Positions 11,293 to 20,936 are shown, numbered from the stretch's first letter. The stretch: 64,000 bases of DNA from Leptothrix sp. (in: b-proteobacteria) (GCA_013822685.1 PNKV01000006.1:62001-126000); one strand, 5' to 3'. Translations and numbers: made by a program. Notes: generated by a model not told the origin, from the letters alone.

Positions 11293-11789
11293 TTCGCGTG
11301 GGCCTTGAGCGTGTCGACGAGCGCATCAAGGCGGTCGTTGCTCATGAAGCTGACCATCTGGCGGTCATTGACCAGCAGCACCGGCGAATCGGCGCAAGCG
11401 CCCATGCATTCGCCTTGCTGCACGGTGAACACGCCATCGGCCGTGGTCTCGCCAGCTTCGATGCCCAGCTTGTGGCACAGGTGCTCCAGCGCCTTCTGGC
11501 CATCACGCAACTGGCATGGCAGATTGGTGCACACGTTGATCTTGAACTGCCCAACCGGCTGCTGGTTGTACATGTTGTAGAACGTGGCGACCTCGCGCAC
11601 CGCGATGGGCGCCATGCCGAGGTGCTCGGCGATCAGCTTCTCGCCTTCGGGCGTGATCCAGCCGTTCTCCTGCTGGAAGATGGACAGGCAGGCCATCACC
11701 GCGGATTGTTTCTGATCGGCCGGGTACTTGGCCACTTCGCGGTCGAAACGCGCTTTGGTTTGTTCGCTGAGCATGGGTTTGTCAGTCAT
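11289..11789 (-). CDS. nuoE: NADH-quinone oxidoreductase subunit E (2Fe-2S)
   Basis: Thioredoxin-fold 2Fe-2S subunit (166 residues) partnering NuoF. Cluster ligands Cys87, Cys92, Cys128 and Cys132 lie in [10 protein letters not shown] and [11 protein letters not shown]. The N-terminal helical bundle contains the conserved [11 protein letters not shown]. It is coupled to nuoF by ATGA overlap and begins 8 bp after nuoD. Confidence 0.97.
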   Translation of the reverse strand: MTDKPMLSEQTKARFDREVAKYPADQKQSAVMACLSIFQQENGWITPEGEKLIAEHLGMAPIAVREVATFYNMYNQQPVGQFKINVCTNLPCQLRDGQKALEHLCHKLGIEAGETTADGVFTVQQGECMGACADSPVLLVNDRQMVSFMSNDRLDALVDTLKAHAK

Positions 11790-11797
11790 CTCGCTTC

Positions 11798-13051
11798 TTA
11801 GCGGTCGATCTCACCGAACACGATGTCCATCGTGCCGATGATGGCCACGGCGTCGGCCAGCATGTGGCCACGGCTCATTTCGTCGAGGGCGGCCAGGTGC
11901 GGGAAGCCGGGGGCGCGGATCTTCAGGCGGTAAGGCTTGTTGGCACCGTCGCTGGACAGGTAGATGCCGAACTCGCCCTTGGGGTGCTCGACCGCCGCGT
12001 AGGCTTCGCCTTCGGGCACGTGGAAACCTTCGGTGAACAGCTTGAAGTGGTGGATCAGCTGTTCCATCGAGGTCTTCATCTCGACGCGCGATGGCGGGGC
12101 CACCTTGTGGTTGTCGGTGATGACCGGGCCGGGGTTGGCACGCAGCCAGTCGACGCACTGCTTGATGATGCGGTTGGACTGGCGCAGCTCTTCCACGCGG
12201 ACCAAGTAACGGTCGTAGCAGTCGCCGTTCTTGCCCACGGGAATGTCGAAGTCCATGCGATCGTAGACGTCGTAAGGCTGGTGCTTGCGCAGATCCCACA
12301 CGACGCCCGAACCGCGCAGCATGGCGCCCGAGAAGCCCAGGTTCAGGGCACGTTCGGGCGAGACCACGCCGATGCCGACGGTGCGCTGTTTCCAGATGCG
12401 GTTGTCGGTCAGCAGGGTTTCGTACTCGTCGATCAGGCCAGGGAAGCGCTGCGTGAAATCGTCGATGAAGTCCAGCATGGACCCTTGGCGATTTTCGTTC
12501 AGGCGCGCGATCGTCTTGGCGTTCTTGATCTTGCTGACCTTGTACTGCGGCATCGTGTCCGGCAGGTCGCGGTAGACGCCGCCCGGACGGAAGTAGGCCG
12601 CGTGCATGCGGGCACCCGACACGGCTTCGTACAGGTCGAACAAGTCTTCGCGCTCGCGGAAGCAGTAGATGAGGATGTTCATCGCGCCGCAGTCGAAGCC
12701 GTGACAGCCCAACCACAGCAGGTGGTTCAGCACACGGGTGATCTCTGCGAACATCACGCGGATGTACTGCGCGCGCACGGGCACATCGATGCCCATCATC
12801 TTTTCGATGGCCAGGCAGTAGGCGTGCTCGTTGGCCATCATCGAGACGTAGTCCAGGCGGTCCATGTAGGGCAGCGACTGGATGAAGGTCTTGGACTCGG
12901 CCAGCTTTTCGGTGGCGCGGTGCAGCAGGCCGATGTGCGGGTCGGCGCGCTGGATGACTTCGCCGTCCAGCTCAAGCACCAGGCGCAGCACGCCGTGGGC
13001 GGCCGGGTGCTGGGGCCCGAAGTTCAGGGTGTAGTTCTTGATTTCAGCCAT
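11798..13051 (-). CDS. nuoD: NADH-quinone oxidoreductase subunit D
   Basis: Quinone-site subunit of complex I, related to NiFe hydrogenase large subunits; 417 residues. The N-terminus [21 protein letters not shown] has the quinone-site histidines, and the C-terminus ends in the typical IVFGEIDR. nuoC and nuoD are separate genes here, unlike the fused NuoCD of E. coli. One base separates it from nuoC. Confidence 0.97.
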   Translation of the reverse strand: MAEIKNYTLNFGPQHPAAHGVLRLVLELDGEVIQRADPHIGLLHRATEKLAESKTFIQSLPYMDRLDYVSMMANEHAYCLAIEKMMGIDVPVRAQYIRVMFAEITRVLNHLLWLGCHGFDCGAMNILIYCFREREDLFDLYEAVSGARMHAAYFRPGGVYRDLPDTMPQYKVSKIKNAKTIARLNENRQGSMLDFIDDFTQRFPGLIDEYETLLTDNRIWKQRTVGIGVVSPERALNLGFSGAMLRGSGVVWDLRKHQPYDVYDRMDFDIPVGKNGDCYDRYLVRVEELRQSNRIIKQCVDWLRANPGPVITDNHKVAPPSRVEMKTSMEQLIHHFKLFTEGFHVPEGEAYAAVEHPKGEFGIYLSSDGANKPYRLKIRAPGFPHLAALDEMSRGHMLADAVAIIGTMDIVFGEIDR

Positions 13052-13052
13052 G

Positions 13053-13664
13053 TCAGTGCAGACCGCCGTAGTTGTCTTCGCGGATGATGCGTGGGGTGAT
13101 CTCGCGCGGCTCGATCGTCACCGGCTGGTAGATCACGCGCTTCTGATCGGGGTCATAGCGCATCTCAACGTGGCCGGACACCGGGAAGTCCTTGCGGAAG
13201 GGGTGGCCGATGAAGCCATAGTCAGTCAGGATGCGGCGCAGATCGATGTGGCCTTCGAAGATGATGCCGTACAGGTCAAAGGCTTCGCGCTCGAACCAGT
13301 TGGCAGAACTCCACACGTCGTTGAGCGAAGCCACCATGGGCAGGTCATCGTCCGTGGCGAAAACCTTCAAGCGCAGGCGCCAGTTCTTGGCCACCGACAA
13401 CAGGTGGCTGACCACGCAATAGCGGGGGCCTTCGGCGTAGATCGAGGGCGCGCCGTCCTTGTAGGTGGAGTAGTCCATGCCACACAAGTCCTGGAGCTGC
13501 TCGAAACGCAGTTCGGGGTGGTCGCGCAAGGTGGTGGCTACGCGGATGTAGTCGGCGCTGGACACGGTCAAGGTCAGTTCGCCCTTGAGGTTGTCCAGAC
13601 GCTTGACGGCATCGCCCAGCACGGTGTTCAGCGCGGCTTGCAGGGTGTCGAGTTTGGTGCTCAT
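13053..13664 (-). CDS. nuoC: NADH-quinone oxidoreductase subunit C
   Basis: Peripheral 30-kDa subunit of complex I (203 residues), which stabilises the NuoB/NuoD connection. The family signature [19 protein letters not shown], containing the ERE(x)FD(x)(x)G core, and [14 protein letters not shown] are present. The start MSTKLDTLQ is the only well-placed ATG. It lies between nuoB and nuoD with short spacers. Confidence 0.96.
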   Translation of the reverse strand: MSTKLDTLQAALNTVLGDAVKRLDNLKGELTLTVSSADYIRVATTLRDHPELRFEQLQDLCGMDYSTYKDGAPSIYAEGPRYCVVSHLLSVAKNWRLRLKVFATDDDLPMVASLNDVWSSANWFEREAFDLYGIIFEGHIDLRRILTDYGFIGHPFRKDFPVSGHVEMRYDPDQKRVIYQPVTIEPREITPRIIREDNYGGLH

Positions 13665-13682
13665 TGAAACGGTCCTGCGCTT

Positions 13683-14159
13683 TCAGCGGGCAATGGTGTT
13701 TTCGCGGCGGATCTTGGCCTGCAACTGCAAGATGCCGTACAGCAGCGCCTCGGCAGTGGGCGGGCAGCCTGGCACGTAGACATCGACCGGCACGATGCGG
13801 TCGCAGCCGCGCACCACCGAATAGCTGTAGTGGTAATAGCCACCACCATTGGCACACGAACCCATGGACAGCACCCAGCGTGGCTCGGCCATCTGGTCGT
13901 ACACCTTGCGCAAGGCCGGTGCCATCTTGTTGCACAGCGTGCCGGCCACGATCATCAGGTCGGACTGACGAGGGCTGGGACGGAACAGCATGCCGAAGCG
14001 GTCGATGTCGTAGCGCGCCGCACCGGCATGCATCATCTCGACCGCGCAGCAGGCCAAGCCAAACGTCATCGGCCACAGCGAGCCAGTCTTGGACCAGTTG
14101 ATCAGCGTGTCCGCCGATGTGGTGATGAAGCCCTCTTTGAAGACGCCTTCGATACCCAT
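13683..14159 (-). CDS. nuoB: NADH-quinone oxidoreductase subunit B (cluster N2)
   Basis: Carries the terminal 4Fe-4S cluster N2 that reduces quinone. From the ATG at 14159 ([11 protein letters not shown]) it has 158 residues. An upstream extension of the open frame overlaps nuoA and is not family-like. Ligands are the tandem Cys37-Cys38 in [11 protein letters not shown], Cys102 in GSCANGG and Cys132 in [10 protein letters not shown]. The start codon is 10 bp after the nuoA stop. Confidence 0.97.
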   Translation of the reverse strand: MGIEGVFKEGFITTSADTLINWSKTGSLWPMTFGLACCAVEMMHAGAARYDIDRFGMLFRPSPRQSDLMIVAGTLCNKMAPALRKVYDQMAEPRWVLSMGSCANGGGYYHYSYSVVRGCDRIVPVDVYVPGCPPTAEALLYGILQLQAKIRRENTIAR

Positions 14160-14169
14160 GTTGATTACC

Positions 14170-14529
14170 TCATTCCCAGTCCAGGGCGCCCTTTTTCCAC
14201 TCGTAGACAAAGCCCACGACGAGGATGCCCAAAAACAGCATGATGGCGGTGAAGCCGACCATGCCCACTTCCTTCAAGGCCACTGCCCAGGGGAAGAGAA
14301 AAGCGATTTCCAGATCGAACAAAATGAACAAGATGGCCACAAGGTAGTAGCGCACGTCGAACTTCATCCGCGCGTCTTCGAAAGCCTCGAAGCCACATTC
14401 ATAAGGGGAATTTTTGGCCGCGTCAGGACGACGCGGGCCCAGCAGGAAGCCGAGCAACTGAGGGACCACCCCGACGCCCACACCCACGAGGATGAAGAGG
14501 ATGACGGGCAGGTAATTCTCAAGATTCAT
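14170..14529 (-). CDS. nuoA: NADH-quinone oxidoreductase subunit A
   Basis: First gene of the nuo operon; three-helix membrane subunit of 119 residues. The conserved loop ([20 protein letters not shown]) contains the switchable cysteine known from mitochondrial ND3. Two adjacent ATG codons (14532 and 14529) are possible; MNLENYLPV fits the family better. A GAGAGC sequence lies upstream as a weak ribosome binding site. Confidence 0.96.
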   Translation of the reverse strand: MNLENYLPVILFILVGVGVGVVPQLLGFLLGPRRPDAAKNSPYECGFEAFEDARMKFDVRYYLVAILFILFDLEIAFLFPWAVALKEVGMVGFTAIMLFLGILVVGFVYEWKKGALDWE

Positions 14530-14589
14530 CATGACTGGCAGCTCTCAGGCAAGACAGAACAGGCAAACATGCGATTGAAACACATTCGA

Positions 14590-14627
14590 AAAGCAAAAAG
14601 CGCGCAGAGTTGGAACTCACGCGCGCC
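14590..14627 (-). terminator. Intrinsic terminator between tRNA-Leu and nuoA
   Basis: Reading the minus strand, a stem of GCGCGC and GAGTT paired with AACTC and GCGCGC (one T-T mismatch, one bulged G) closes a CC loop and is followed by TTTTTGCTTTT. This looks like a rho-independent terminator for the tRNA transcript. It leaves only about 60 bases for a separate nuoA promoter, unless read-through feeds the operon. Confidence 0.65.
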
Positions 14628-14724
14628 TACCTTAGGTGCCTTGGCAACACTGTCCGCGAACGTCAACCGAAATAGCAAAAAGCAGGCTGATCATGGGGTG
14701 GTGCGAAGACACGGTTTTTATTCT

Positions 14725-14809
14725 TGGTGCCGACGGCGAGACTCGAACTCGCACAGCTTTCGCCACTACCCCCTCAAGATAGCGTGTCTACCAATTTCAC
14801 CACGTCGGC
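14725..14809 (-). tRNA. leuU: tRNA-Leu(GAG)
   Basis: Eighty-five-base type II tRNA on the minus strand. The acceptor stem GCCGACG pairs perfectly with CGTCGGC, the T-loop is GTTCGAGTC and the anticodon loop reads TCTTGAGGG, giving anticodon GAG. A long variable arm (typical of leucine) lies between the anticodon and T arms, and CCA is encoded. The position between secG and nuoA is the usual one in Burkholderiales. Confidence 0.95.
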
Positions 14810-14817
14810 ATGGGGCT

Positions 14818-14838
14818 AAAAACAGGCCCTGCGGCCTG
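14818..14838 (-). terminator. Intrinsic terminator after secG, just before tRNA-Leu
   Basis: On the minus strand CAGGCC-GCAG-GGCCTG forms a perfect 6-bp GC stem followed at once by TTTTTAG. It ends about 9 bases before the mature 5' end of tRNA-Leu, so it would stop tpiA-secG transcription or lie in the tRNA precursor leader. Confidence 0.6.
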
Positions 14839-14909
14839 CCTTGAACATCATTTTCGGCTTGCTTGAGGCTTGCTCACCGAAGACTTCTATTCTAACCCGA
14901 AATTCAATC

Positions 14910-15263
14910 TCATTTCGTGGGGATCAACGCCGCACCAGAAGCCGATTTCGCTGCCGCAGAAGCCGCCGCAGACGCCGTGGCTGCAGGTTGATCAAACACG
15001 CTGGGTTGATCGGCCGGGACGCCGCGTTGGTTACCCACAAAAGCCAGACCCAGGGTCGACAGGAAAAACACCGTGGCCGCCACCGCCGTGGAGCGTGACA
15101 GGAAGTTGGCGCTGCCGGTGGCCCCGAACAAGCTACCAGAGGATCCGCTGCCAAACGACGCGCCCATGTCGGCACCCTTGCCGTGCTGCACCAGCACCAG
15201 GCCGATCATGGCCATGGCGGAAATGACCTGGAGCACTTGCACCAGGGTTGCAAAAATCTGCAT
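14910..15263 (-). CDS. secG: Preprotein translocase subunit SecG
   Basis: Accessory subunit of the SecYEG protein export channel in the inner membrane; 117 residues. The first helix (VLQVISAMAMIGLVLVQHG) is followed by the signature GKGADMGASFGSGSSGSLFG and a second helix ending at GLAFVGN. The last ~40 residues are an Ala/Ser-rich tail, normal for beta-proteobacterial SecG. It directly follows tpiA. Confidence 0.95.
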   Translation of the reverse strand: MQIFATLVQVLQVISAMAMIGLVLVQHGKGADMGASFGSGSSGSLFGATGSANFLSRSTAVAATVFFLSTLGLAFVGNQRGVPADQPSVFDQPAATASAAASAAAKSASGAALIPTK

Positions 15264-15295
15264 GTTGTCAAAACTCCAGATGAATCCGTGCAGCC

Positions 15296-16051
15296 TCAGG
15301 CGGCGCGGGCAATGGCAGCAAAATCGGAAGCCTTCAGCGAAGCCCCGCCGATCAGGCCACCGTCGATGTCGGTTTGAGAGAAAAGCTCGGCGGCATTGTC
15401 AGGCTTGACGCTGCCACCGTAGAGCAAGGGGACGTTCACCGCTTGGGCTTGCGCAGCCTTGAGCTGTGCACGCAGGAAGGCGTGCACGGCCTGAGCCTGC
15501 GCTGGCGATGCGGTCTTGCCCGTGCCAATGGCCCAGACAGGCTCGTAAGCCACGACCACCTTGGACAGATCCGCCCCCAATGTGTCCGTGACCGCCTTCA
15601 ACTGGCGCGCCACCACGGCTTCGGTCTGGTCAGACTCGCGTTCAGCCAGGGTTTCGCCCACGCACACGATGGGCACCAGGCCTTGCGCCAAAGCCGCCTT
15701 GGCCTTGTCGGCCACCAGCTGATCGGACTCGGCATGGTAGCTGCGGCGCTCGGAGTGCCCCACGATCGCGTAGCGCGCACCGAACTCGCGCACCATGGCA
15801 CCCGACACCTCACCGGTGTAGGCGCCCTGGGCTTGGGCGGAAACGTCTTGCGAGCCGACGGTGATGGCACTGCCCTGCAGCGTGGCGACCACTTCACCCA
15901 GGTAGGGAAAAGGAACGCACACCGCCACATCCGACCGGGGCGCCGAGGCGCTCAGATCGGCCTCGAGCAGACCTTTGAGGAGTTCGGCATTGGCAGCGCG
16001 GCTGCCATGCATCTTCCAGTTGCCGACGACGAGTTTCTTGGACAGGGCCAT
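15296..16051 (-). CDS. tpiA: Triose-phosphate isomerase
   Basis: Interconverts dihydroxyacetone phosphate and glyceraldehyde 3-phosphate in glycolysis and gluconeogenesis. From the ATG at 16051 ([16 protein letters not shown]) it has 251 residues. The catalytic lysine (NWKMHG), catalytic histidine (VGHSERR), catalytic glutamate ([11 protein letters not shown]) and the phosphate loop GGSVKPDN are all intact. The start lies just after the pnp stop, and two earlier in-frame starts would overlap pnp. Confidence 0.96.
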   Translation of the reverse strand: MALSKKLVVGNWKMHGSRAANAELLKGLLEADLSASAPRSDVAVCVPFPYLGEVVATLQGSAITVGSQDVSAQAQGAYTGEVSGAMVREFGARYAIVGHSERRSYHAESDQLVADKAKAALAQGLVPIVCVGETLAERESDQTEAVVARQLKAVTDTLGADLSKVVVAYEPVWAIGTGKTASPAQAQAVHAFLRAQLKAAQAQAVNVPLLYGGSVKPDNAAELFSQTDIDGGLIGGASLKASDFAAIARAA

Positions 16052-16056
16052 GACCA

Positions 16057-18282
16057 TCACTGCTGTTGTTGTTGCTCTTGATTGCCGCGGTCACCGCCGC
16101 GGTCGCCACGGTCGCCACGGTCATTGCGACCACCGCGATCGCCACGGTCACCACGGTCGGAACGCTCGCGCTCGGGGGCCATGCCCTCGGGACGCTCTTG
16201 CAGCACCTTCATGGACAGCTTGACGCGGCCCTTTTCGTCGGTTTCCATGACCTTGACCTTCACGATCTGGCCTTCGGTCAGGTAGTCGGAGACCTTTTCG
16301 ACGCGTTCGTGGGCGATCTGACTGATGTGCAGCAGACCGTCCTTGCCAGGCAGCAAGTTGATCAGGGCACCGAAGTCAAACAACTTGGTGACCGGGCCTT
16401 CGTAGACCTTGCCGATTTCAACTTCAGCGGTGATCTCGGCGATGCGCTTCTTGGCCTGTTCGGCCTTCTCGGCATCGGTCGAGGCGATGGTGATGGTGCC
16501 GTCTTCGCTGATGTTGATCTGGCAACCGGTCTCTTCGGTCAGCGCGCGGATGGTGGCGCCGCCCTTGCCGATCACGTCACGGATCTTGTCCGCGTTGATC
16601 TTCATGGTGTACAGGCGAGGCGCGAATTCCGAGACTTCGGTGTTGGCGCCCGACATGGCCTCAACCATCTTGCCCAGGATGTGCAGACGGGCTTCCTTGG
16701 CTTGCGCCAGCGCCACTTGCATGATTTCCTTGGTGATGCCCTGGATCTTGATGTCCATCTGCAGGGCGGTCACGCCACCGGTGGTGCCGGCCACCTTGAA
16801 GTCCATGTCGCCCAGGTGATCTTCATCGCCCAGGATGTCGGTCAGCACGGCGAAGCGGTTGTCTTCCTTGATCAGGCCCATGGCGATGCCCGCCACGTGC
16901 GCCTTCATGGGGACGCCAGCGTCCATCATGGCCAGGCAGCCGCCGCAGACCGAAGCCATCGACGAGGAGCCGTTGGACTCGGTGATTTCCGAGACCACGC
17001 GCACGGTGTAGCCGAAGTCTTCCTTGTTGGGCAGCAGCGGCACCAGGGCGCGCTTGGCCAGGCGGCCGTGGCCGATTTCGCGGCGCTTGGGGGTGCCCAC
17101 GCGACCGGTTTCGCCAGTGGCAAAGGGAGGCATGTTGTAGTGGAACAGGAAGGTGTCGCGGAAGTCGCCGGCCAGCGCGTCGATGCGCTGCGCGTCTTGC
17201 TCGGTGCCGAGCGTGGCGATCACCAGGGCCTGCGTTTCACCACGGGTGAACAGGGCCGAACCGTGAACGCGGGGCAGCACGCCCGTGCGGATCTCGATGG
17301 GGCGCACAGTGCGGGTGTCGCGGCCGTCGATGCGGGGCTCGCCAGCCAGAATCTGGCTGCGCACGATCTTGGCTTCGATGTCGAACAGCAGGTTGTCGAC
17401 CTTGACGCCATCAAACGCAACACCTTCGGCCGTCAGGGCGGCCTTGACTTCAGCGTAGGCGGCGCGGGTGGCTTGCGTGCGGGCTTGCTTGGAGCGAATT
17501 TGGTAGGCAGCGCGCAGCTTCTCGGCAGCCAGGCCGTCGATCTTGGCGATGAAGTCGTCGTCCTTGGCGGGCGCGGCCCAGTCCCAGACGGGCTTGCCGG
17601 CGTCACGCACCAGGTCGTGGATGGCGTTGATGGCCACGCGGCCTTGCTCGTGGCCATAGACGATGCCGCCCAGCATGACTTCTTCGGTCAGCTGATCAGC
17701 TTCGGACTCGACCATCAGCACGGCGGCTTCGGTGCCGGCCACGATCAGGTCCATCTTGGAATTGACCAACTCGGACGGGCCGGGGTTCAACACGTACTCG
17801 CCATTGACATAACCGACGCGGGCCGCACCGATGGGGCCGTTGAAGGGGATGCCGGAGATGGCCAGGGCGGCGCTGGAAGCGATCAGGGCGACGATGTCGG
17901 CCGAGACGTTGGGGTTCAGCGAAACAACGTGGATGACGATCTGGACTTCGTTGTAGAAGCCTTCAGGGAACAGGGGGCGCAGCGGACGGTCGATCAAGCG
18001 CGAGGTCAGCGTTTCAAGTTCGCTGGGCTTGGCTTCGCGCTTGAAGAAGCTGCCGGGGATCTTGCCGGCGGCGTAGGTTTTCTCGATGTAGTCGACGGTC
18101 AGGGGGAAGAAATCCTGGCCGGGCTTGGGGTTCTTGGCGGCGACGACGGTGGCCAGCACCACGGTGCCTTCAACGTCGGCGAGCACGGCACCGCTGGATT
18201 GACGGGCGATTTCGCCGGTCTCGAGCGTGACGCTGTGGTTGCCCCATTGGAAGGTCTTGGTGACTTTGTTGAACATGCTCAT
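16057..18282 (-). CDS. pnp: Polyribonucleotide nucleotidyltransferase (PNPase)
   Basis: Phosphorolytic 3'-5' exoribonuclease and degradosome component. I place the start at the ATG at 18282 ([14 protein letters not shown]) behind GGAGAT, giving 741 residues. The order is RNase PH domain 1, all-alpha linker, RNase PH domain 2, KH domain ([17 protein letters not shown]) and S1 domain ([18 protein letters not shown]). The last ~40 residues are a low-complexity tail of RGD/RGG-type repeats ending in six glutamines. The leader carries several stem-loops that suggest autoregulation. Confidence 0.97.
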   Translation of the reverse strand: MSMFNKVTKTFQWGNHSVTLETGEIARQSSGAVLADVEGTVVLATVVAAKNPKPGQDFFPLTVDYIEKTYAAGKIPGSFFKREAKPSELETLTSRLIDRPLRPLFPEGFYNEVQIVIHVVSLNPNVSADIVALIASSAALAISGIPFNGPIGAARVGYVNGEYVLNPGPSELVNSKMDLIVAGTEAAVLMVESEADQLTEEVMLGGIVYGHEQGRVAINAIHDLVRDAGKPVWDWAAPAKDDDFIAKIDGLAAEKLRAAYQIRSKQARTQATRAAYAEVKAALTAEGVAFDGVKVDNLLFDIEAKIVRSQILAGEPRIDGRDTRTVRPIEIRTGVLPRVHGSALFTRGETQALVIATLGTEQDAQRIDALAGDFRDTFLFHYNMPPFATGETGRVGTPKRREIGHGRLAKRALVPLLPNKEDFGYTVRVVSEITESNGSSSMASVCGGCLAMMDAGVPMKAHVAGIAMGLIKEDNRFAVLTDILGDEDHLGDMDFKVAGTTGGVTALQMDIKIQGITKEIMQVALAQAKEARLHILGKMVEAMSGANTEVSEFAPRLYTMKINADKIRDVIGKGGATIRALTEETGCQINISEDGTITIASTDAEKAEQAKKRIAEITAEVEIGKVYEGPVTKLFDFGALINLLPGKDGLLHISQIAHERVEKVSDYLTEGQIVKVKVMETDEKGRVKLSMKVLQERPEGMAPERERSDRGDRGDRGGRNDRGDRGDRGGDRGNQEQQQQQ

Positions 18283-18305
18283 GGGATGAATCTCCGGTTG
18301 AGTGG

Positions 18306-18350
18306 CACCCCACATGGGGTGCGTTTTCTTATGCGACGCCACAGGCGTCG
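18306..18350 (-). promoter_or_regulatory. Two short stem-loops in the pnp leader
   Basis: Two perfect inverted repeats sit between the long pnp hairpin and the start codon: CACCCC-ACAT-GGGGTG at 18306-18321 and CGACGCC-ACA-GGCGTCG at 18334-18350. Neither has a T-tract in the minus-strand direction, so they look like leader RNA structure rather than terminators. Confidence 0.5.
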
Positions 18351-18370
18351 GGGGCCCAAATCACTCTGGC

Positions 18371-18432
18371 GCGATGCCATTCCATCAGGGCAGTTTTGGC
18401 TGCATTGCCCTCATGGAATGACAGAGCGTCGC
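18371..18432 (-). promoter_or_regulatory. Long pnp-leader hairpin, candidate RNase III / PNPase autoregulation site
   Basis: The arms 18378-18392 and 18406-18420 are complementary at 14 of 15 positions (CATTCCATCAGGGCA against TGCCCTCATGGAATG). They close a 13-base loop, with a further GCGA/TCGC-type closing stem outside. The structure lies about 96 bases upstream of the pnp start and downstream of the rpsO terminator. This is where E. coli pnp mRNA has the hairpin cleaved by RNase III to permit PNPase autocontrol. Confidence 0.55.
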
Positions 18433-18450
18433 TGGTCGAGTGCCTGGTTT

Positions 18451-18492
18451 TAAAAAACAAAAAGCCTGTGCTGGAAAAAACCAGACAGGCTT
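18451..18492 (-). terminator. rpsO intrinsic terminator
   Basis: On the minus strand AAGCCTGT-C-TGG pairs with CCAG-CACAGGCTT around a T6 loop and is followed by TTTTTGTTTTTTA, a strong rho-independent terminator about 32 bases after the rpsO stop. Read-through into pnp is expected in the rpsO-pnp arrangement. Confidence 0.85.
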
Positions 18493-18523
18493 CTTGTCAT
18501 GGTGCCGATCTTATTGGGCAATC

Positions 18524-18793
18524 TTACTTGCGCAGACCCAGCTTTTGGATCAGTGCCAGATAGCGGTCAGCGTCCTTGGCCTTGAGGTAGTCCAGCAGCT
18601 TGCGGCGGCGGCTCACCATGCGCAGCAGGCCACGGCGACCGTGGTGGTCTTTCTTGTGGGTCTTGAAGTGAGGGGTCAGGTCGTTGATGCGAGCGGTCAG
18701 CAGGCCGACTTGCACTTCAGGAGATCCGGTGTCGCCAGCGCTGCGGGCGTTGGACTTGACGACTTCTGCTCTGCTTTCTGCAGTGATGGTCAT
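18524..18793 (-). CDS. rpsO: 30S ribosomal protein S15
   Basis: Binds 16S rRNA early in small-subunit assembly. It has 89 residues from the ATG at 18793 ([12 protein letters not shown]), exactly the family length. The conserved [17 protein letters not shown] and [19 protein letters not shown] rRNA-binding stretches are present. It lies upstream of pnp, the classical rpsO-pnp order, and downstream of tsaD. Confidence 0.98.
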   Translation of the reverse strand: MTITAESRAEVVKSNARSAGDTGSPEVQVGLLTARINDLTPHFKTHKKDHHGRRGLLRMVSRRRKLLDYLKAKDADRYLALIQKLGLRK

Positions 18794-18918
18794 GATGTTT
18801 TCTTTCGGTTTCGTGTTGATCAACTTGCGGCGCCAGGTGAAACCGACCCAGGCCGTGCAATGAAATGCCACCCAAAAAGAGGGCAAGCCCGCGATTATAG
18901 CGATTTTTGGCAGGGGTG

Positions 18919-20001
18919 TCAGATCTTTGACAGATCCCAGCGTGGCTGGACATCGAACACCGAATCCCGGCGCAAAACGGCCATGCCGGCCTGCAGGCGC
19001 ATGCCTCCCGCCAGGGCGATCATGGCGCCGTTGTCGGTGCACAAGTGCATTTCAGGGTAGTGAACCCGCACGCCGCGTCGTTCGCCTGCCTGGTTGAGTT
19101 GCTGGCGCAGCAGACGGTTGGCGCCCACGCCGCCCGCCACCACGACGCGCTTCAGCCCGGTGGCTTTCAGTGCCGCCAGGGACTTTTTGACCAACACCTC
19201 GACGATGGCTGCTTGCGTCGAGGCGGCCAGATCGGCCAGCGGTCCGGCGGGCGCGTCGGCCAGGGCCTTCGCCAGGGCCACCTCGTCGTCCAGCAGGTTC
19301 AACTTTTGCAGTTGGGTGCGCACCGCGGTTTTCAGGCCCGAGAACGAGAAATCAAGGTCGCCACTGTGCAGCATGGGTCGCGGCAGTTCAAACGCCTTGG
19401 GGTCGCCCGACTCGGCCAGTTTGGACAAATGCGGGCCGCCCGGGTAAGGCAGCCCCATCAGCTTCGCCGATTTATCAAAAGCTTCGCCAGCGGCGTCGTC
19501 CAAGGTTTCACCCAGGAGCTCGTAGCGCCCCACCCCGTCCACCCGCATCAACTGGGTGTGCCCACCTGACACCAGCAAGGCGATGAAGGGAAACTCAGGC
19601 GGATCGGCCGAGAGGAATGGGGACAGCAAATGCCCTTCCAGGTGGTGGACGCCGACCATGGGCTTGTCCAGGGCGGTGGCCAGGGCGCAGGCCACACCGG
19701 CACCGACCAGCAAGGCGCCCGCCAGACCCGGCCCACGCGTGTACGCCACCACATCGACATCGGCCAAGGTGCGGCCAGCCTCGGCCATCACCTGGCGCAC
19801 CAAAGGCACGACCCGGCGGATGTGATCACGCGAGGCCAACTCGGGCACCACGCCGCCGTAGGCCTGGTGCATGTCGATCTGGCTGTGCAGGGCATGCGAC
19901 AACAATTGCACCGGCCCTTGTGACGGGGTGCTCACCAGCGCCACGCCGGTTTCGTCGCAGGAAGACTCGATGCCAAGGATGCAAAGGGGGCGTTCAGACA
20001 T
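18919..20001 (-). CDS. tsaD: tRNA N6-threonylcarbamoyladenosine transferase TsaD
   Basis: Catalytic subunit that transfers threonylcarbamoyl to A37 of ANN-decoding tRNAs. It has 360 residues with an ASKHA fold. The Fe-binding HHLEGH motif, the nucleotide loop [10 protein letters not shown] and the signature [12 protein letters not shown] are visible, and the N-terminus [14 protein letters not shown] is complete. It is divergent from the ANTAR gene with only 51 bp between start codons. Confidence 0.96.
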   Translation of the reverse strand: MSERPLCILGIESSCDETGVALVSTPSQGPVQLLSHALHSQIDMHQAYGGVVPELASRDHIRRVVPLVRQVMAEAGRTLADVDVVAYTRGPGLAGALLVGAGVACALATALDKPMVGVHHLEGHLLSPFLSADPPEFPFIALLVSGGHTQLMRVDGVGRYELLGETLDDAAGEAFDKSAKLMGLPYPGGPHLSKLAESGDPKAFELPRPMLHSGDLDFSFSGLKTAVRTQLQKLNLLDDEVALAKALADAPAGPLADLAASTQAAIVEVLVKKSLAALKATGLKRVVVAGGVGANRLLRQQLNQAGERRGVRVHYPEMHLCTDNGAMIALAGGMRLQAGMAVLRRDSVFDVQPRWDLSKI

Positions 20002-20052
20002 CCCGCTAGTTTAGGTGCCCCGTGACAGACCAACAGGCGGCGCGTTTGTTGC

Positions 20053-20700
20053 ATGATTGCGGACATGAATGAAGCCCGCAGCATGCGCCTGGTGATCGTG
20101 GCACCAGAGAACCTCACCGCCGACCCTGAGGCCGATGAATCAGTGCGGGCCGAGGCTGAGCGTTCGCGGATGCTGCGCATTGCGCTGCTGGAATCTGGTT
20201 TCAACATCGTGGCCACCTTGCCCGCCGACGTCTTCCTGCCCGAGCGCATCGCACAGATTCAGCCCGACATGATCGTGGTCGATGCCGAAAGCCAGGGGCG
20301 CGACATCCTGGAGCATGTAGTGATGGCGACGCGCGGTGAGCGCCGCCCCATCGTGCTGTTTTCAGATGATGAAGACACGAGCCATGTGCGTGCAGCCATT
20401 GCCGCCGGCGTGTCGGCTTATGTGGTGGCCGGCCTGCCCGCCGACAGCATCAAACCGGTGATTGATGTGGCCATGGCCCGGTTTGAACACGAAGAAGGCC
20501 TGCGGCGGGAACTGGCCGATGTGCGCGGCCAACTGGAAGACCGCAAGGTGGTCGACCGCGCCAAAAGCGTGCTGATGAACCAGCATGGTTTGAGCGAGCA
20601 AGACGCCTATGCCAGGCTGCGCAAAGCCGCCATGGACAAAGGCCTGAAGCTGGCCGAAGTGGCGCAACGCCTGCTGGACGTGACCGACATGCTCGGCTGA
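20053..20700 (+). CDS. nasT: ANTAR-domain RNA-binding antiterminator, NasT-like
   Basis: About 215 residues: a receiver-like N-terminal domain, a short coiled linker (EGLRRELADVRGQLEDRKVV) and a C-terminal ANTAR three-helix domain (DRAKSVLMNQHGLSEQDAYA to LKLAEVAQRLL). The usual acidic pair of a receiver is absent (the strand reads VIVAPENLTAD) and no conserved lysine follows, although an Asp in MIVVDAES remains. It is therefore probably a pseudoreceiver controlled by a partner protein rather than by phosphorylation. In characterised systems the partner is NasS, which I do not see in this window. The tandem hexaloop RNA just downstream is its likely target. ATGs at 20053, 20065 and 20083 are alternative starts. 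Confidence 0.85.
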   Translation: MIADMNEARSMRLVIVAPENLTADPEADESVRAEAERSRMLRIALLESGFNIVATLPADVFLPERIAQIQPDMIVVDAESQGRDILEHVVMATRGERRPIVLFSDDEDTSHVRAAIAAGVSAYVVAGLPADSIKPVIDVAMARFEHEEGLRRELADVRGQLEDRKVVDRAKSVLMNQHGLSEQDAYARLRKAAMDKGLKLAEVAQRLLDVTDMLG

Positions 20701-20774
20701 GCTGAGCTCAAGCACCCGCGCACCAGTTCAGCGCCAAGCCGCCCCGCATCGGGGCAAGATCCCAAAAAAATACC

Positions 20775-20790
20775 TGGCACAGCGCTTGCA
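20775..20790 (+). promoter_or_regulatory. Sigma-54 type -24/-12 promoter of the nitrate transporter operon
   Basis: CTGGCAC-A-GCGC-TTGCA matches the sigma-54 consensus YTGGCACGNNNNTTGCW with a single deviation. The GG lies at 20776-20777 and the GC at 20788-20789. Transcription would start near 20801, a few bases before the first hexaloop hairpin. This implies activation by a sigma-54 enhancer-binding protein such as NtrC; I could not identify a clear NtrC palindrome. Confidence 0.75.
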
Positions 20791-20804
20791 TTCATCACCT
20801 GCAA

Positions 20805-20862
20805 GCGAAATCAACGGCGATTTCGCCACCCCACTTGAGCACCCAATGCAGGGCTGTTCAAG
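20805..20862 (+). promoter_or_regulatory. Tandem hexaloop ANTAR target (P1 and P2 hairpins)
   Basis: P1 is a perfect 8-bp stem, GCGAAATC and GATTTCGC, closing the hexaloop AACGGC (20813-20818). P2 is an 11-bp stem, CTTGAGCACCC with GGG(C)TGTTCAAG and one bulged C, closing the hexaloop AATGCA (20845-20850). Both loops have A at position 1 and G at position 4, the two invariant bases of the published ANTAR-binding RNA motif. The linker is seven bases. Confidence 0.85.
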
Positions 20863-20871
20863 GCACCCGAC

Positions 20872-20936
20872 AAAGGCGTCTACCGAGAGTTCCCAGCGTT
20901 CACCGCAGGGCTCATCGGCAGGCGCCTTTTTTGTTT
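20872..20936 (+). terminator. Regulated leader terminator ahead of nrtA
   Basis: AAAGGCG (20872-20878) pairs with CGCCTTT (20923-20929). An inner CCGA/TCGG and GAG/CTC stem extends the hairpin, and a T-rich tract (TTTTTTGTTTGTT) follows. It lies between the hexaloop hairpins and the nrtA start, so it is the probable target of antitermination. Confidence 0.8.

Noticed and set aside
20783..20807. A perfect CGCTTGCA...TGCAAGCG inverted repeat just before the hexaloop hairpins, first taken as a third RNA hairpin.
   Set aside because: Its left arm is the -12 region of the sigma-54 promoter, so it would not be in the transcript, and its loop lacks the A1/G4 pattern.
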